Shown here piece after piece: positions 11,398-25,600 of a DNA stretch of 64,000 nt (its first letter is position 1; each line of letters begins with the position of its first letter). The position numbers and the translations under genes were made by a program. Below the pieces are notes generated by a model. It did not search any database and was not told the DNA's origin. It saw nothing but the letters and a program-made list of their open reading frames with translations. The stretch lies in contig NW_015971550.1 of assembly GCF_000182565.1 (NCBI RefSeq), positions 482,579-546,578 of the forward strand, read 5' to 3'. This DNA comes from Spizellomyces punctatus DAOM BR117. Taxonomy: Eukaryota; Chytridiomycota; Chytridiomycetes; Spizellomycetales; Spizellomycetaceae.

Positions 11398-14101
11398 TTA
11401 CCGCTGTCCAGCGGGTGCTTCCATAAGCACCTCTTTACCGTGACAAAAGAACAGTTTGGCTTCACGACTTGCTACATTTTGAATGCGATATTGATTTCCT
11501 AGGAGATTGTGGGGTTGGTGGAAGGACCAGTTGAACCTTATTTCGACAGAGAACTCACCTCGAGGAACGAAGAATTGAGATCCAGTTTTTACTACGAAGA
11601 TAGTCTTGTGGATCTGTACCTCAACCTCGCCGGATACAACATAAAAAATCTGGATTGAAAACCTCCGTGAGTACACGTCGGCCATGTAACATGCCATATC
11701 CCTCTCACATACCATTGCTGATTGATTAGAATTCTTGTTGGGTTTCTGCGATCCTTTGGGCATGACCAATATACCAGACGCGATGAATTCACCTTCGCTA
11801 AACACTTTCTGAAACTTGTAGTCGCCCGCTCCTATCGTACGGGGGTTGAGCATTTCTGGGGTAGCCACGATACCTGATAAATGGTGCATTCGGGTTAGAA
11901 TTAAAGCGCCGGAATACTACTTCTCACTCTGACATGCACATACGTTGATTCTCCTCCTGACCAGTTGTGATGTTGATCACTGGAACATCTGGCTGCACTA
12001 ACGGAGCTGGCTCGGATTTAACTCTGGTCGTGGGCTTCCCCTTCCCATAATTTGATGACTCGTCATCCGATTTGACACGAATGACTTCTTTGACTACCGG
12101 CACCGGGAAGAAGCCTATTTATTTTTAGATAATCGAATGAATGTGTATGGTGGGACCTTGTGGCCCCTCACCTGATTCCCTTCTTCCAATTACCACGCGT
12201 TCCCCAGCCCAATACTTCAGCGGTTTTATCTTCATCCGCTTGCTGCGTCGTGCTCCATTTTCGTCTTCATCTTGGTCATCCAATTGGAATACAGCATCCG
12301 TCACCTCTGGAGGGAGTTCGCGGCGAGCTATTTGTGAACAAGAATATCGTTACAACAGATTATGATGCAGATGGTTATTGAAAATCAACGCACGTTGTTT
12401 TGCTTTTCGTGTCCGAGTTCGAGTTGCAGTCTGTTTGCCTTTTCGGGCAGGCGCATTTTGATGGCGTTTGGATTTGATCTCGTTTTCTTTCTCCCCACCT
12501 TCGTCCGACAGTTCTTCGTGGTTCACTTCATTGGCATCAGCAAAATATTGAGTCTCATCCACAGCCTCAATGGGTTCAAGGGCAGCGTCGTGACCGACTT
12601 CAACATCTTCACGGCTTTCCACAGAGCTTCTGCCGTCTATAGAAGACTCTGCCTTTCGCGTGGACTTCTCAAATTCTTCCGACAGGTTTCTACGAGCGCT
12701 ACCGCCGTATCTTCTCGTATCCACCTCGCTGTCATCAGGATCATGTACATTCCTGACAGCGTGTTTTGCAGTCGTTTTTCTTGCGGACGCCAATATCGGC
12801 TCATCTATAATACCAGATGTCTCGTATTCATGTTGCGTGGGCTGATTACCACGTCTAATCGTTCTACTCGTGCCTACCATGTAAGCGGCATTGCCTCGTC
12901 GTAGAGGAGTTCCGTCATCCGAATCAGGTAACGCCTGCCGCATTGAAGGAATGATATCCCGGTCGCTTTCGGCATCTGACGTAGGTATGGCAGCCTTGCG
13001 CTTTCTCGACCTCCGCGCGCTGCTCGGTTCGTTGAATTTTCCTTCCAACACAGCGTTCTCTTCATCAGGTTCCGCTATGTCCTCCCGAACAATGCCTTTT
13101 TTTGAAGTAATCGCTTCAGGAGTTGGTGATGGAGGGCTACCTGCTCGTCCTGCCCCATCATCCGAACCATTTTCTGAAGATTTGGTTAGAGTCTTTGTCA
13201 CTGATGCGCAAAAGGCTTCTTCCTGTCTGTATTCGACCAAGCCGTCTTCCAAAAGCTCGGCCCCCCTAGCAATATCATCACCGCCACTCATGTCCACATT
13301 CGCTACGTGCGACAACCTCGAAGGAATAAATGATGATGGCCCGCCAACACTTTTTCGAGATGTCTTGGACCCCTCAACAAGAGGCTCACGAGTTCGTTGT
13401 GGCAGCTGCACCGTAAGACTGCCGCTGGTTCTACTTCGTCGCCTGTCGTCGAGCTGACTTTTTGGGGTTGTTTCTGATACGGGGTGTTCAAGGCGAAGAG
13501 GTGCGGCTGGACTGAGAATGGTGCGCGGTGATGGCATATCCTCGTCGACGATGTAGGCACTGGATATGTTCGAAAACTGACCCTTGGAACTCCGCTGACT
13601 TTGAGGGGTGTGCTTCGTGGCTGTATCCAATGGACCTTCTAACATAGACGGACGCGGAAGGCGAGATATCGCATTCCGTGTTGCAGTCCCAGGAGTCTTC
13701 TCCTTTGTAAACCCCGTGGCCGGAGATACGCGTCGAGGTGGTTGCTGGTATGGCTCTACGTCAGAAGCTGAATCGGCTGTGCGGAAAATAAACATGGTGA
13801 GGTCTAGCTGGATCATAAATCAGGGTCAACCTTTTACAACCTTTTGCATACTTTGGTTTGCTGGGAGTTGACATCCTGCCCGACACTCCTGAGCAGACCA
13901 GATAACGTTACAATTGTCACCCGCATATCCCATAGCCAGAATAACTCCGCGTTTACCTTCTCGTGGCCCTCTGGTAATCTCATCCGTTTCATCTTCATCT
14001 TCACGAAACCAATCGTCCACACTCATAAGCCCATTTGCATCTGTTTGCACGTTTTTCGGCGCGGTTACACCGGTTTTTCTACGGATGGATGTCGTGAACA
14101 T
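11398..14101 (-). CDS. MIF2: CENP-C/Mif2 inner kinetochore protein
   Basis: CENP-C/Mif2 binds the CENP-A nucleosome and builds the kinetochore. Seven exons (14101-13957, 13776-12394, 12327-12172, 12114-11944, 11873-11713, 11649-11559, 11498-11398) sum to 736 codons, giving 735 aa. The N-terminus has RRKTGV and MSVDDWFREDED, like the Mif2 N-terminal block that contacts the Mis12 complex. A long disordered, S/T-P-rich middle follows. The CENP-C motif is RRSKRMKIKPLKYWAGERV, with the Arg and aromatic residues that grip H2A/H2B and the CENP-A tail. The C-terminal cupin dimerisation domain includes FQKVFSEGEFIASGILVMP, FYVVSGEVEVQIH and GSQFFVPRG. The Met at 14101 was chosen because it directly precedes the conserved N-terminal block. 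Confidence in the family is very high; the junction at 12394 uses a weaker donor (GTGCGT). Confidence 0.93.
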
Positions 14102-15135
14102 CCTGCATGGCCATCTCTGCGTACTTTCGTATAAATACAATAGGGCGAACCCACCTGCCCTTGACTCCAACTTCATGATAATTGTTTGGTCGTGGATCCT
14201 TTTGCCATCTCGCCTAGATTATAGGTTAGCTCATACAGGACATGCACCAGTCTAAAAAACAATCAAACGCGAACCTTCCGGCCAGGTACATCTGCATCCG
14301 CTTCCGCTGGATGGTGCTCGGTGAGCATAATATTAGGTAGATCACAGTGCTACAGCTATAAAAATAGTTCGGTTGCAGAGAGGATTTCCGACCGATCTTC
14401 GTGTGTCCCAGAGGCGCTATTAGGAATAGGATTTCGCTTCTATGTGGATCAAGCCTAGCGTGTCCGTTTAAGTCTTTAGATCGGCGAATCGTCGTAAGAA
14501 GGGTCCTTCCCCTAGGCAAGGTCTGCACGGCTTCTGCAGATCAACACGCTTCCACAGTTGTATCGCTATTGTGCTCATATGCTACTTCCTTCTGGCCCTT
14601 GTAGATTCGACAAACGCATGGGGCCAGAGTGCAAGAGTAATGGCAAGCCGATGTGGAATCCGTGTTTTCCGACGCGCTGCCTCGTTTTGCCTGTCCGTGT
14701 CCGACAGGCGAAATGGATCGAATGGGCCGGTTGAAACCGCTATCACGTGCCATGTTGAGTCAGCAATTCTCCGCCCTTCTCCCGCTTCACCCTACTTCAA
14801 AATAAAAATAGTAACTGGGATATATGGGGAGCAACAATGCTGCAAAAAAGGGGGCTTCATTGGAAAAGTCGCAAGCGTTAAGCCGGGTCGATAAGGTTCT
14901 AGGCAATCACCCGTACATTGTGGCGACTCATCGGGTTCCACTTTGCCAGGAACGATGGGCAAAGCTGAGGATTGTATTGACATTGTACGGGAGACAGGAA
15001 TGACGACTCACGCGTCTTCTTGCGCCTTTACTACGATTCTCTGAAGATAAATCAAGGAATAACCCAGTACAAGATTCGGGGTTGCACCGTCCCCTGACGT
15101 ACGTCGATGCGGGGGGAGTTTCTCCAACGGGAACC
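14102..15135. promoter_or_regulatory. Divergent intergenic region, MIF2 / CaMKK-like kinase
   Basis: About 1 kb lies between two divergent start codons and should contain both promoters and 5' UTRs. The short ORFs here (14226-14528, 14571-14894) show no family features. No tRNA or repeat was recognised. Confidence 0.4.
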
Positions 15136-18100
15136 ATGCCAGCAACTGCCGAAGCACCTACATCTGTTCTCAACTTGGAGCGCCGAATGCATACGAACTA
15201 CGAACACCGGTCACCCGACTCAGTTACAGGACGGTATGCCAGTCGTGCTACAGTCGACGACAACTGGCGCTTCCGACAAAAGAGCAGTGAACCTGTACCT
15301 AGCCCTCGAATTGGCGGAAGCGCAACCGGTCATGCAAAAGGTCGGCGCGCTTCCATAGCTGGAGCTTTCACAGCATCTCTCGCAGCATCAAATCGTCGTC
15401 GAACTAGCGGATTCTTTGATAAGTTTCTGCAGCAATTCAAACGCGCGACACCGTCCGACTCTCGCCGCGATAGTAAAAGCGATATTGTATCTAATCCAGA
15501 CCAACGCATCGGGCCGGTCGAAGATGAAGGTAGTGACCACAAGCCCGCAGACCACAAACCCGCAAAAAAGGGCCGCAAGCTGCAGGGAATTAGCAGAGAT
15601 GGTGCCACACTTCGAGTAAAGAGCTGGGTACGAACATTGCCGGAAGATGAAGATCGAGCGGCATCCCACACTGGAGCAGGTCTCGACGCGAGATTGTTGA
15701 TTGACCAGGCCCAGGCAGAAGCCGTCATTCCTGCGGAGCAAGTACCAAGCAAGCTTAAGCAAACTGTGGCCTCTCCATCTGATGTTACACTCCAGGAAGG
15801 AGGAGAAGTTGCTCCTTCCTCTGAAGGAAGGATTCCTTCAACTCCTATAGTGACAACTGCAATCGCTGCGCCAGTGCTTGAAGCCTTAGGATTGAGGCCA
15901 AGCTTTTCATCAGACAGGGTTTCTGAATTAGATCAGGGAACCGTGTGCGTACGTAAGGAGGATCATCGAAGTCAGCTCAATGACCCACAGCGCCCCCATT
16001 TGGAGCGACGACAATCATCGTTTTCGTCGGCTGTTGTCTCCAGCTCACGTCCGTCGACTAGCTCCTTTGGCGGTGACAGTTCAAAAAGCTCCCTCATCCT
16101 GGATCCGATTCGTACCATACATACATTTATTCCTATCGCTATACAACCAGATTATCTATCAGAAGTGGCAGATTATGATGACAAGAAAAAGAAACGGAAA
16201 CCGAAAGGAGGGAGTCTCCCACCAGTTTCGAATAGTGGTATGCAAGCATCCTCGTCACTGTATAGTCTCTCAACCAATCCTGCCCATGTTTCCGAACCTG
16301 CCGTTTCCGTCGCCGCTCATCTCACCCCGTCCCCCTCTTCAAACTCCCTCAAAAGAATATCTAGAAGCCTGGCCTCTTTGGGGTCGTCCATTTTCAACAA
16401 CAGGAGTAATGCTAGCTTGCCAATGAAAGTGTCGGGGTCTACTTCTTCCCTGGGGCACTACAGTGATATTAAACTAGAGAACCGAAGTAACACGGAACCT
16501 TCTCAAAACCTTCGGACATCCATGCCACGATCTGGCTCACGAGGAGGAGTGACATTTCGAAATTTTGGGGAGCAAACGACCTCGACTGGGACACTCGGCC
16601 GGCATCCTTCTCGATCAAACCCGCGTATTCGTTCTATGGAATCAAGCAATTGGTCAATGTCGTTCCGACAACGCTCGGGCCCCGACGATGCGGACGGAAA
16701 AGTAGAGCCACATCCTAGTCCAGCAACGTCAATATCACCCAATGCGGTACCGGAAAAAACGTCTGTTTCTTTGCCAACCCAATTGGCAACCCTCCCTCCG
16801 ACTTCGACCACAAGTGTCCTTGCAAGTAAGCGATCCCGGTCAATGGACTTTAACTTGAATAAGGGTGAACGCCCGGCGTCCAGGAACCAGTACGATCGTA
16901 GACGTCCCTTAGGACATCAAGTCATTGAAACTTCAACGATATACTCGATGCATGAAACTAGTCATACCCTGGTCAGCCCTTTAGGCGAGCCTGAAGAAAC
17001 TCAAGGAAAGGTGAATCAGTACCACATTATTCGGGACATTGGGTCGGGCGCATATGGGCGAGTTGTGCTATGCCGAAACGAACAAGATCAGAGATACTAT
17101 GCGTGCAAAATCATTTCGAAAAGCAGACTACGTAAGAAATTTCGATGGTCAAACACAGGCTTCAGCGCTGGCGCAAGTGGGGGGGACCCAGAAATGGATC
17201 ACTTGGCCAGCGTCAAGCGGGAGGTAGCTATCCTCAAAAAGCTTTCGAAACATCCCAACATCAATGCGCTGGTAGAGGTTTTGGATGACGGAAAAGAGGA
17301 CAATTTATATATGAGTACGTGATTTTATGCATTTCCGTTTCATACACGGGCAACCAATTGACTGCGGATATCAGTCTTTGAACTTTGTGAATTCGGTCCG
17401 ATAATGAAGCTTCAATTGAAGGACAGCGTGAATCCATTCTGCGAAGACTTGGCTCGGAAATATTTTCGCGATGTGGTCCTGGGTTTAGAGTATCGTAAGT
17501 TGCTGTCTCGTATAGTCGTCGCGTTGAGGGTTGCCTTTAACCTCGTCATTGTGATTAGTGCATTCGAAAAGAATCATTCACCGAGATCTGAAACCTGAAA
17601 ATCTACTGTTGAAGGCGGCCCCACCTTTAGGTGTGGTGCAGATCGCAGATTTCGGCATTTCGAGCATGTTCGAAGATGGAGAGGAAGAACCTGTGCTTGA
17701 TGACAAGAATGCATCACCGCTTTTCAGCCCTCCAGAAGCTTGTCAAAGTATTTGACTACTCATGCTGCTCCATGGGTTTATAATTTGCTAATGCAGCGAC
17801 TTTTTTCAGGTCATACGAAGCAGCTAAAGGGTTTTGCTGTAGATATATGGGCATTGGGAGTTACTCTATATTGTCTAGTTCACGGGCGCGCGCCATGGCA
17901 AGAAGAGAGCATTCTTCAGCTCTATGACAAAATAATCAATGCTAGCGCAGAGATCTCGAGCACTCTCTCTCCGTCGCTCCAGGACCTTCTATATCGCATG
18001 CTGCGCAAGAATCCCGATGATCGAATCACTCTCGCAGATATTAGGGTCCATCCTTGGATTACGAAAGATGGCGAAGATCCAATGTTGCCGACTGAAGAAA

Positions 18101-18884
18101 ACTGTGTATTTGAGGAAGTGACACCGGAGGAAGTGGAGAATGCATTCCAACCTGCGATGATGTTTGTGACCAAGGTAGATATAGCACGTCGGACAGTTCA
18201 TGAAACAACCAGACTACATTGTTGACCACATCGAATGAACAGATCATGAATAAACTGAAAGGGAAGGGCGGGAAAAAGACTTGTAGAACAGTCTCGGCAC
18301 CTCCAACACCAGCCGCGGAAGACATTTCTTCATCATCTCCTCTATTGGGCAACATGGACGCGCAGAGATTGGGATCGGGAAGGGTACTGTACGACGAGCC
18401 CCAATTGAGTGCTCGGCTCAACGGGAAGGCCAATGATACCTCAACTACACATGCTGGAACTGGTGGTGCTTTACCGAGCGTACTACTGAAGAATTTTGAG
18501 GGAAAGCCAAATCGGATGCGTATCTCCGCATCTGTAGATGCCTTAAATCGAATGCCTGGAGCTATCCCAGGACTTGGACTGGCTACCAAGAGAAATCCAA
18601 ATCTACAAGGGAGATCACGCTCTTTTGCAGAACAGGGATCATTAGACGGGTTGCCCGCTCCATTTATTCCCTCTCCCTTGCGTGTGTCGGCAACCCCGCG
18701 AACCAGTTCTACGGGCTCTTCACCTCCGGGATCCACGATAATGTTGACACCTCCGGATCATCCTGAAGCGCCTTCATGGCCACAGCCTGCTAATCTAACC
18801 GGACGGTGCGATTCTCGCCGTCATGCTAGGAGAGGATCTTCAATGAATATAATTGATGAGGTACCTGAGCATAGCGTGTGCTAG
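15136..18884 (+). CDS. CaMKK/Ssp1-type protein kinase
   Basis: Kinases of this group (animal CaMKK, yeast Sak1/Tos3/Elm1, fission yeast Ssp1) activate AMPK/Snf1 and CaMK. Five exons (15136-17314, 17375-17494, 17559-17747, 17810-18174, 18243-18884) give 1164 residues. The first ~620 residues are a basic, serine-rich disordered region. The kinase domain starts at [18 protein letters not shown] with VAIK-type lysine ACKII. It carries the group's insert after beta 3 and CaMKK signatures: [48 protein letters not shown] and [14 protein letters not shown]. After the domain, [12 protein letters not shown] matches the CaMKK regulatory segment. The activation loop reads [11 protein letters not shown] where relatives have GTPAF-APE, an unusual substitution. 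The longer frame starts upstream without an ATG, so the ATG at 15136 was chosen; the tail is S/T-P rich. Confidence 0.92.
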
Positions 18885-19609
18885 GTAACGGCCACAAGAG
18901 CCCGTATATAGATGTAGTTCTCTATAGATGTAGTATAGCTTCCGATACGCTGAGTTTAACTGCTTGAACAAGGTTTATATACCGAAAGGCACATGACGAG
19001 ACATTCCTTACTGAAAGCTTGGCTTGAGCTGTACGGGCCGGCCAACCCAGAAATGCACCCTACGGTTGAACAATGCAAAGACATAGCGGGCAACAGAATC
19101 TATTAAGACGCTCTACAAGGTGTTCACTTTGACCCTTCCCTGGAAGGTTATTCTTATTGCTACAGACCCCGGCTGAAATCTAACAGATGTCTGCAGACCA
19201 AGTAGCGGGATAAAGAGCTGCAAATGCTGTCACTGCAGCGGCAAATTCTGGCACTCTGATGAGTTGCCTTGCCATCACACCCTGACGAGCTCTGTTCAAA
19301 TGCTTGTCTTATTAGATTCTTTGAAGACGACCATGTCTTCTCAATGCGGTGCCGCCCTTTCATCCTTGCAATACCAACTATTCCACCCCGACCTGAACGT
19401 TTAGAAGTTCATCGGCGATGGATGTGCGGATTGTTGCTTACGGATATGGCTGCATCCGGTTGACATTAGAACCGATAACGACTGTGCCACATCCGCGCAC
19501 ATCTCGAGGTCGGTCGGCGGTTAGCGCTACGTCGTTTGCCCATCTACAATGCTCACAAATGGGAAACTGAGAGTTTACTATATTCGGTAGGGGCTGGTAC
19601 TCTTGCAGG
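18885..19609. other. Intergenic, upstream of VPS15
   Basis: This 0.7-kb stretch lies between the 3' end of the kinase gene and the VPS15 start. It should hold the VPS15 promoter. The small ORFs have no support. Confidence 0.4.
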
Positions 19610-22600
19610 ATGGGTAATACAGTCTCTAGCGCTACGCCGCGAAGTGCGAGTGCCGGAATTGATAGTTATGTCAGTGAATTATCGGACGTCAGATACGAGA
19701 AGAGGTATAAAGAAATGAGTGTTCTATACATGGGTCTTGCTGCTAACTTTAGTATATGTACGTTATCATCAAAGCTTGGGAAGTGGTCATTTTATGAAGA
19801 CGATAAGATGCAAACACCGTGAAGGTCTCGTTGTTGTCAAGATTTTTATAAAACCTGATGCCGGCATCTCCTTGCGAAAGTACGTCCAAGAACTAAAAGG
19901 TACCGCGTGGAAAACTTTCTAGCGGGGTAAATGAGGAAAGCATATTAAAGATGTTCAAAAAATAGCGGAGCGTGATATTCTTCTCGACATCCCGAATGCT
20001 TTCCCCTATCAAAGGATCATCGAGACGGATCGAGCGGCGTATATGATTAGGCAGCACCTTTACAGCAACTTATATGACCGTATAAGGTATAGCACACACT
20101 ACACCCTTTTGACGTAGAATCCCAAATGGTAAACGCTGGGGCCGTACAGTACTCGTCCATTCTTGGCTTCAATTGAGAAAAAGTGGATAGCGTACCAGAT
20201 ATTGACAGGATTGGCAGCGGCCCATGCTCAACATGTATGACCCAGGCGATTATTACTGTAACGAGTTGATTACACCCTAATAATGCCTGTGAGATAGATC
20301 TATCACGGCGACATCAAAACCGAAAACATTCTGGTTACCAGCTGGAATTGGGCATATTTGACCGACTTTAGCAGCTTCAAGCCAACTTTCCTTCCCGAGG
20401 TGAGATACGCTGAAAAATGGATGATTGCGAGTATCATTTGATTAAAATCATGCAGGATAACCCAGCAGATTTCTCATTCTTCTTCGATACGTCCTCGCGC
20501 CGTGTGTGTTATCTTGCTCCGGAACGCTTCTATGCACCAGGAGAGACGTTGTTTAGCGACAAGGATGGGAGCTTGTGTGAATCCATGGATATCTTTTCGT
20601 TAGGGTATTATAGTCCTTTATCTCATGAGTTCTACGTCACGCGAGTAATTTTCTATTTGATTGATAGATGTACCATCGCAGAGCTCTTTTTAGAGGGAAC
20701 CCCACTGTTCTCCCTTTCTCAGCTGCTACGTTACCGAAGTGGGGATTACGATCCCTCACCGGAACTGGAGAGGATTGATGACCTTCATATAAGAGTGAGC
20801 ATCGCGGACTGGAGAATCATGTTCAACATGAGCATATGACTAACATTTCACTGAAAGAACATGATAAAACACATGATTCAGCTGGATCCAGCTAATAGGA
20901 AGACAGCCGAGACGTATCTTGCTGAGTGGTAATGATCATGATGGAGTACTAGTGATATTATTGGAATGAACACTTATACCGCTACTATGTTTATCAGGGC
21001 TGGGAAAGCTTTTCCTGAGTACTTCTACACATTTCTTCACAACTATGTTGCCTCGTTGGGAGACGCAACAGTATCAGCTAATCCCCTGGCAGACAGAAAA
21101 ATCGAACGCATTTACCACGACTTTGACAAAATTGCCGTCGCTTTGGAAATCATGAACGAATCCACTCAAGACGAAGTAAGCGAACTGCCAGAGCGGGAGA
21201 GTCCTTCTGGACGAGCTGTATTGTCCGGGCATGTGGGTCTGTATCAGCCTAAAACTTGGACACATAATACTTTTATCCTACTTGCGCTCTGTTCGATACT
21301 AACTAGATTTTTGATTTTTACGTGTGACTTCCTTGTGGCTAACAGTAAGTTCCTCGTTCCTGCTATATCTGTTCATGATCGTTGGCATTTACTGCTTTTC
21401 TCAGGGCTGTTTGTCTCTTGCCGTGAATATACCGAATTTCCCGATTACGTGCGGCGAAATTGCACGAGGCTCCGGCGCAGGTCAGTTTGCTCAGTCAATT
21501 CAAGACTTTGGTCCTTTATTCTCTAACTTTTATGCCCTGTGTTTGGTAGGTGATGGCTGTTTGATCTTCACCACAATAATCTGCTCTGCCTTGCGCAACG
21601 TAGGGCAACCGTCTTCCAAGCTTTTCGCCCTTGATTTGCTACTTGCACTAGCAGTGCATCTCTCCGACGAGCCGCGACTGGACCGTCTTGTACCTTACAT
21701 TGTAGCCCTTCTCGATGACGATTGTGGCTATGTGAGAGCAACTGCAGTGACAACGTTAACGCAACTGGTAGGCAGCAGTATGGCGACTACCCGTTCTTTA
21801 GTTTACTGATATCCCTGTTCTGGAATAGTTAAACATGATAGAGCGTATTACTCCTCCAGATGCGAATATTTTCCCAGAGTACATTCTTCCTAGCCTGCGA
21901 AGGTTTTCGAGTGATCCAGATGCATTTGTCCGGGCCAAATATGCCCAATGTGTCCCAGCTATAGGTAAGCACAAACTGCAGAAAATTGTACGTATATTAT
22001 ACTGAAACACAATGGCAGCGGAAACGGCGCTGCGCTTCCTTGAATTGTCCCAGCTGCTCCGGGATAACAGTCATTCCGAACTCGAAGCTGATGGCGACCC
22101 ATACCAGCAGGTATGAGAGGCTAACCACATTGCGAGTTTTGCTGAGTTGAAAATTGACGCATTGTACCAAGATCACATATGATTCCGGTCTGCGAGATCT
22201 GCAAGAGATTATACAGGAGGAGGTTATCACTCTACTTATCGATCCCGATCCTCTCGTCAAAAGAACCTTACTATCGGAAATGGCCCGCTTATGCATCATT
22301 TTCGGGAGACAGAAGGCCAATGATGTTCTCCTCTCACATATGATTACCTACTTAAACGACACCGATTGGCAGCTCCGCAGGTAGGCATATAAAACAAAAT
22401 CTGGCAATTCCGACGCTAATTTTGTCTGGTCAGTGCTTTTTTTGAGAGCATCGTGGGTGTCGGTACCTTCGTTGGTGGGCGAAGTTTAGAGGAATATATC
22501 TTGCCTCTGATGGTGCAGGCGCTGACAGGTAAGAGGCGAGCAAAACTGTGGCAGCCTTGTGGTTGTGCTAATGGAACTGTTTTTTGAAGATGCTGAGGAA

Positions 22601-25600
22601 TTTGTGATCGAGAAAGTCCTTAACGCTTTAACATCGTTGGCAGAGCTAGGTCTCTTGCAGAAGACAAAGTTGAAAGAGTTAGCAGGCACCGTTGTCCCTC
22701 TAGTCTGCCATCCGAATACATGGATCCGCTTTGGTAAGTGAGAGACGTAGATGGTTTTGGGTATCCGAGCACTGACCGAAGTGTTCGCCCGCGTATTTAG
22801 GAGCTATTGCATTTATCTCGTGCGCCGCACGCCTTTTGCCGCAAATCGATGTCCGGTGTATCTTATATCCCATCATCAGTCCTTTTTTGAAGACTGACAT
22901 CGCAGACATCACCGAAGTCAATCTGTTGGAGAGTTTGAAAAATCCGGTAATGCCTCCTGAGAAGGCATCGTTTAATGCATCCCCACCGTGAATGTTAATC
23001 GCAACCTTCAGATTAGTAGGGTACTCTATGATCAGACGCTGGCGTTTGCATCAAAAGCTGCTGCAGCCGGGGATCGAGAACGCGTCTTATCGGGTGGTAG
23101 CTATCGAGGAATGGAATACAACAGGCCTCTACATGGTGTCGTCGATGTTGCCAGTCCGACGGAAAGAGGAAAAGTCAGCCAGGGTCCAGAAAGGTGAATT
23201 GATTCGATGATTCCACATCAATATCTTATGCGGAGGCTGAAATTGCACGACATAGCAATGAGCTTCTGCAGCGACTGAGGGAACTCGGAATGACTGACGA
23301 AGATAAGGAAAAGCTCTTTGCAATGAAATATTACATTTCGAAAGCAACGCAGTCGCGTCTGAGGTGAGATGAATCTATGAGGATGATTGTTTACGCAGAC
23401 CAAATCTAACATCATGGGAACAGAAAGTCTGCAGCGGATATGCAGTATCAATGGGCATATCCTGATGAATTGGAGGGAAAGGTACTTAATCGGCAGTAAA
23501 ATGTATCACCTTCAGGTTCTATTACTAAAGTTCTTAATTGTTTAGTCTGATCTGGTAGCCCTCAAAAACTTTGGAATCACCCCACACACATTGTTCCTTT
23601 CTCCAAACGAAGACTTCCGGCCCAGCTTCCTGGTAAGTCCCTACTGAGACGGAGCGCCGCCAAGTGGTACTGATGTCCACTTAATGAAGGTTTCTGACGC
23701 TGTTCTGCCGAATGCACCGTGGATGTCACGCGCACCCTCCGACTCGAATGTTTCCCAAGTATTCGATCCCACTCGCAGCTTGTCTCCTGTATCTGCATCC
23801 GTAAAACAGCTCAGAAGTCCGACGCATCGAAGAAATGCCTCCGACACGTCGCTTATGCAACACCTGAACGTTAGGGCACGTTCACCGGCGATGGGGGAGC
23901 CTTATGCAACTTCGCCCACCTCGTTAATGTCAGAACGCCTCAGCGAGACGGGGACTGACGCTACATCCACTACCGTCAGCTCTGCACCTATGCCCCGAAG
24001 CGCTTCAGCCAATGTTCTAGTGCCCTTATCCAGGACCAAGCACCCTTCTGTAGGTGGAGGAGGTCTCGATAGCTTGTTGGCAGTGCCGGGAAGAGCTTCA
24101 CCAATGGTGTCTGCGCCGCATAATCGCAAAAGGAGAGGTCATTCACGAACAGGAAGTGATGCTAGCAGCATAGTAACCTCAACAACCAACGACGATGCAG
24201 CCAGTGTATCGGACCGTGTGTCTCTTATGACGGCTGGCGATGGTCACCCTGGACTAAGCACTAGAAGTGGGATGATGGGGAATAGCTTTGGTATACTTTC
24301 ATCCTTAAGTCAGTCTATATGCCGTCCGTCGCTCACCTTCGTCACCTCCGTTATCTGATGACATAGAGGGCAAAGACAAGTATATTCGACGGCTAGTGGC
24401 CAAGAAAGTACGAGAATACTTTCCTCCTCCTATTCCAGGTACCGCCCATTGTGCTCAAGGATGAAAAGCGTTGTCCATTCATTGTTTGCATTGTGATTAG
24501 AGCTAGGACCAAAGGTTTCTATACGAACTGCCGCTAATGCACCTGCCCAGCGGCCACGTCGTGCGAAAGGAAGTTCGACTCTCAGTCACGACTGGAGTGG
24601 CTGGCGCCCGGAAGGGATTTTGGTTGCTCACCTTGCTGAACACCGCGAACCTATAAATTGTTTGCGAATCTCGGCGGACAACACCTTTTTCGTCACTTGC
24701 TCCGACGATAAGACTGTCAAAGTTTGGGATACCGCGCGATTAGAGAAGAACGTAACAAATCGGGCGAGATTGACATACACGGGACATGGTAAGCCGACGC
24801 ACAAGGCTCGCTAGCTCATTGTTGACCAGGATCTGTATATGCAGAGGGCAAGGTCAAGGCGCTGACTTTCTGTGAAAACACACATAGCGTTGCCTCCGCG
24901 TCAGAAGATGGGGCCATCCATGTTTGCAGGTAACTAATTACGAAAGGCAACTCACTTGTACATCAGGTGCTAACAGACATTCCGCAGGGTGGAATGTGTC
25001 AACAGGGGCGGCGCTTGGCGGTATATCGGATACCACCCTGTTCGCACCATGCACCTTGAAAACGATTATGTGGAACTTCTAGAACACTATGATACCGGTA
25101 AGTTAAACGAGATTGGCCTTGAATATGAAATTCGTACTAATCACTGAATATCTGCCTCTAGAAACACATTCCGTTCTCGTTTACGTTACGGCAAAGGGCA
25201 AGCTTTGTGGCATCGACCTGCGAACCATGACTGAAGTCTGGTCTTTCGACTGTCCTCCCCAACATGGCAAAGTTACAGCCATGGTGCTCGATAAACAGAA
25301 GATTTTCTTGATTACGGGAACCCACCGCGGAGTGTTTACGCTTTGGGACTTGCGATTCAAACTACAGGTGAAAGTTTGGGCGCACCCTTCTCGAAAACCG
25401 ATCCATCGGATGGGAATATGGGGTGGCTCTGAAGGTCTGTTCATTACCGTAGCGGTTGACGGACCCACACAGGAAGTTTCAGTGTGGAATGTGGATTCTA
25501 GTGAATGCCAGCAGGTGTGGTGTGTGGTCGCGGCGGGTCCGCATGGAACCGACATAGAGGAGGAAATGAATAAAGTGTATGGTGCCGGCTTAAAGGTATG

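Noticed and set aside
14226-14894. ORFs of 100 and 107 codons in the MIF2/kinase gap
   Set aside because: No domain, odd composition, and they fall in a divergent promoter region.
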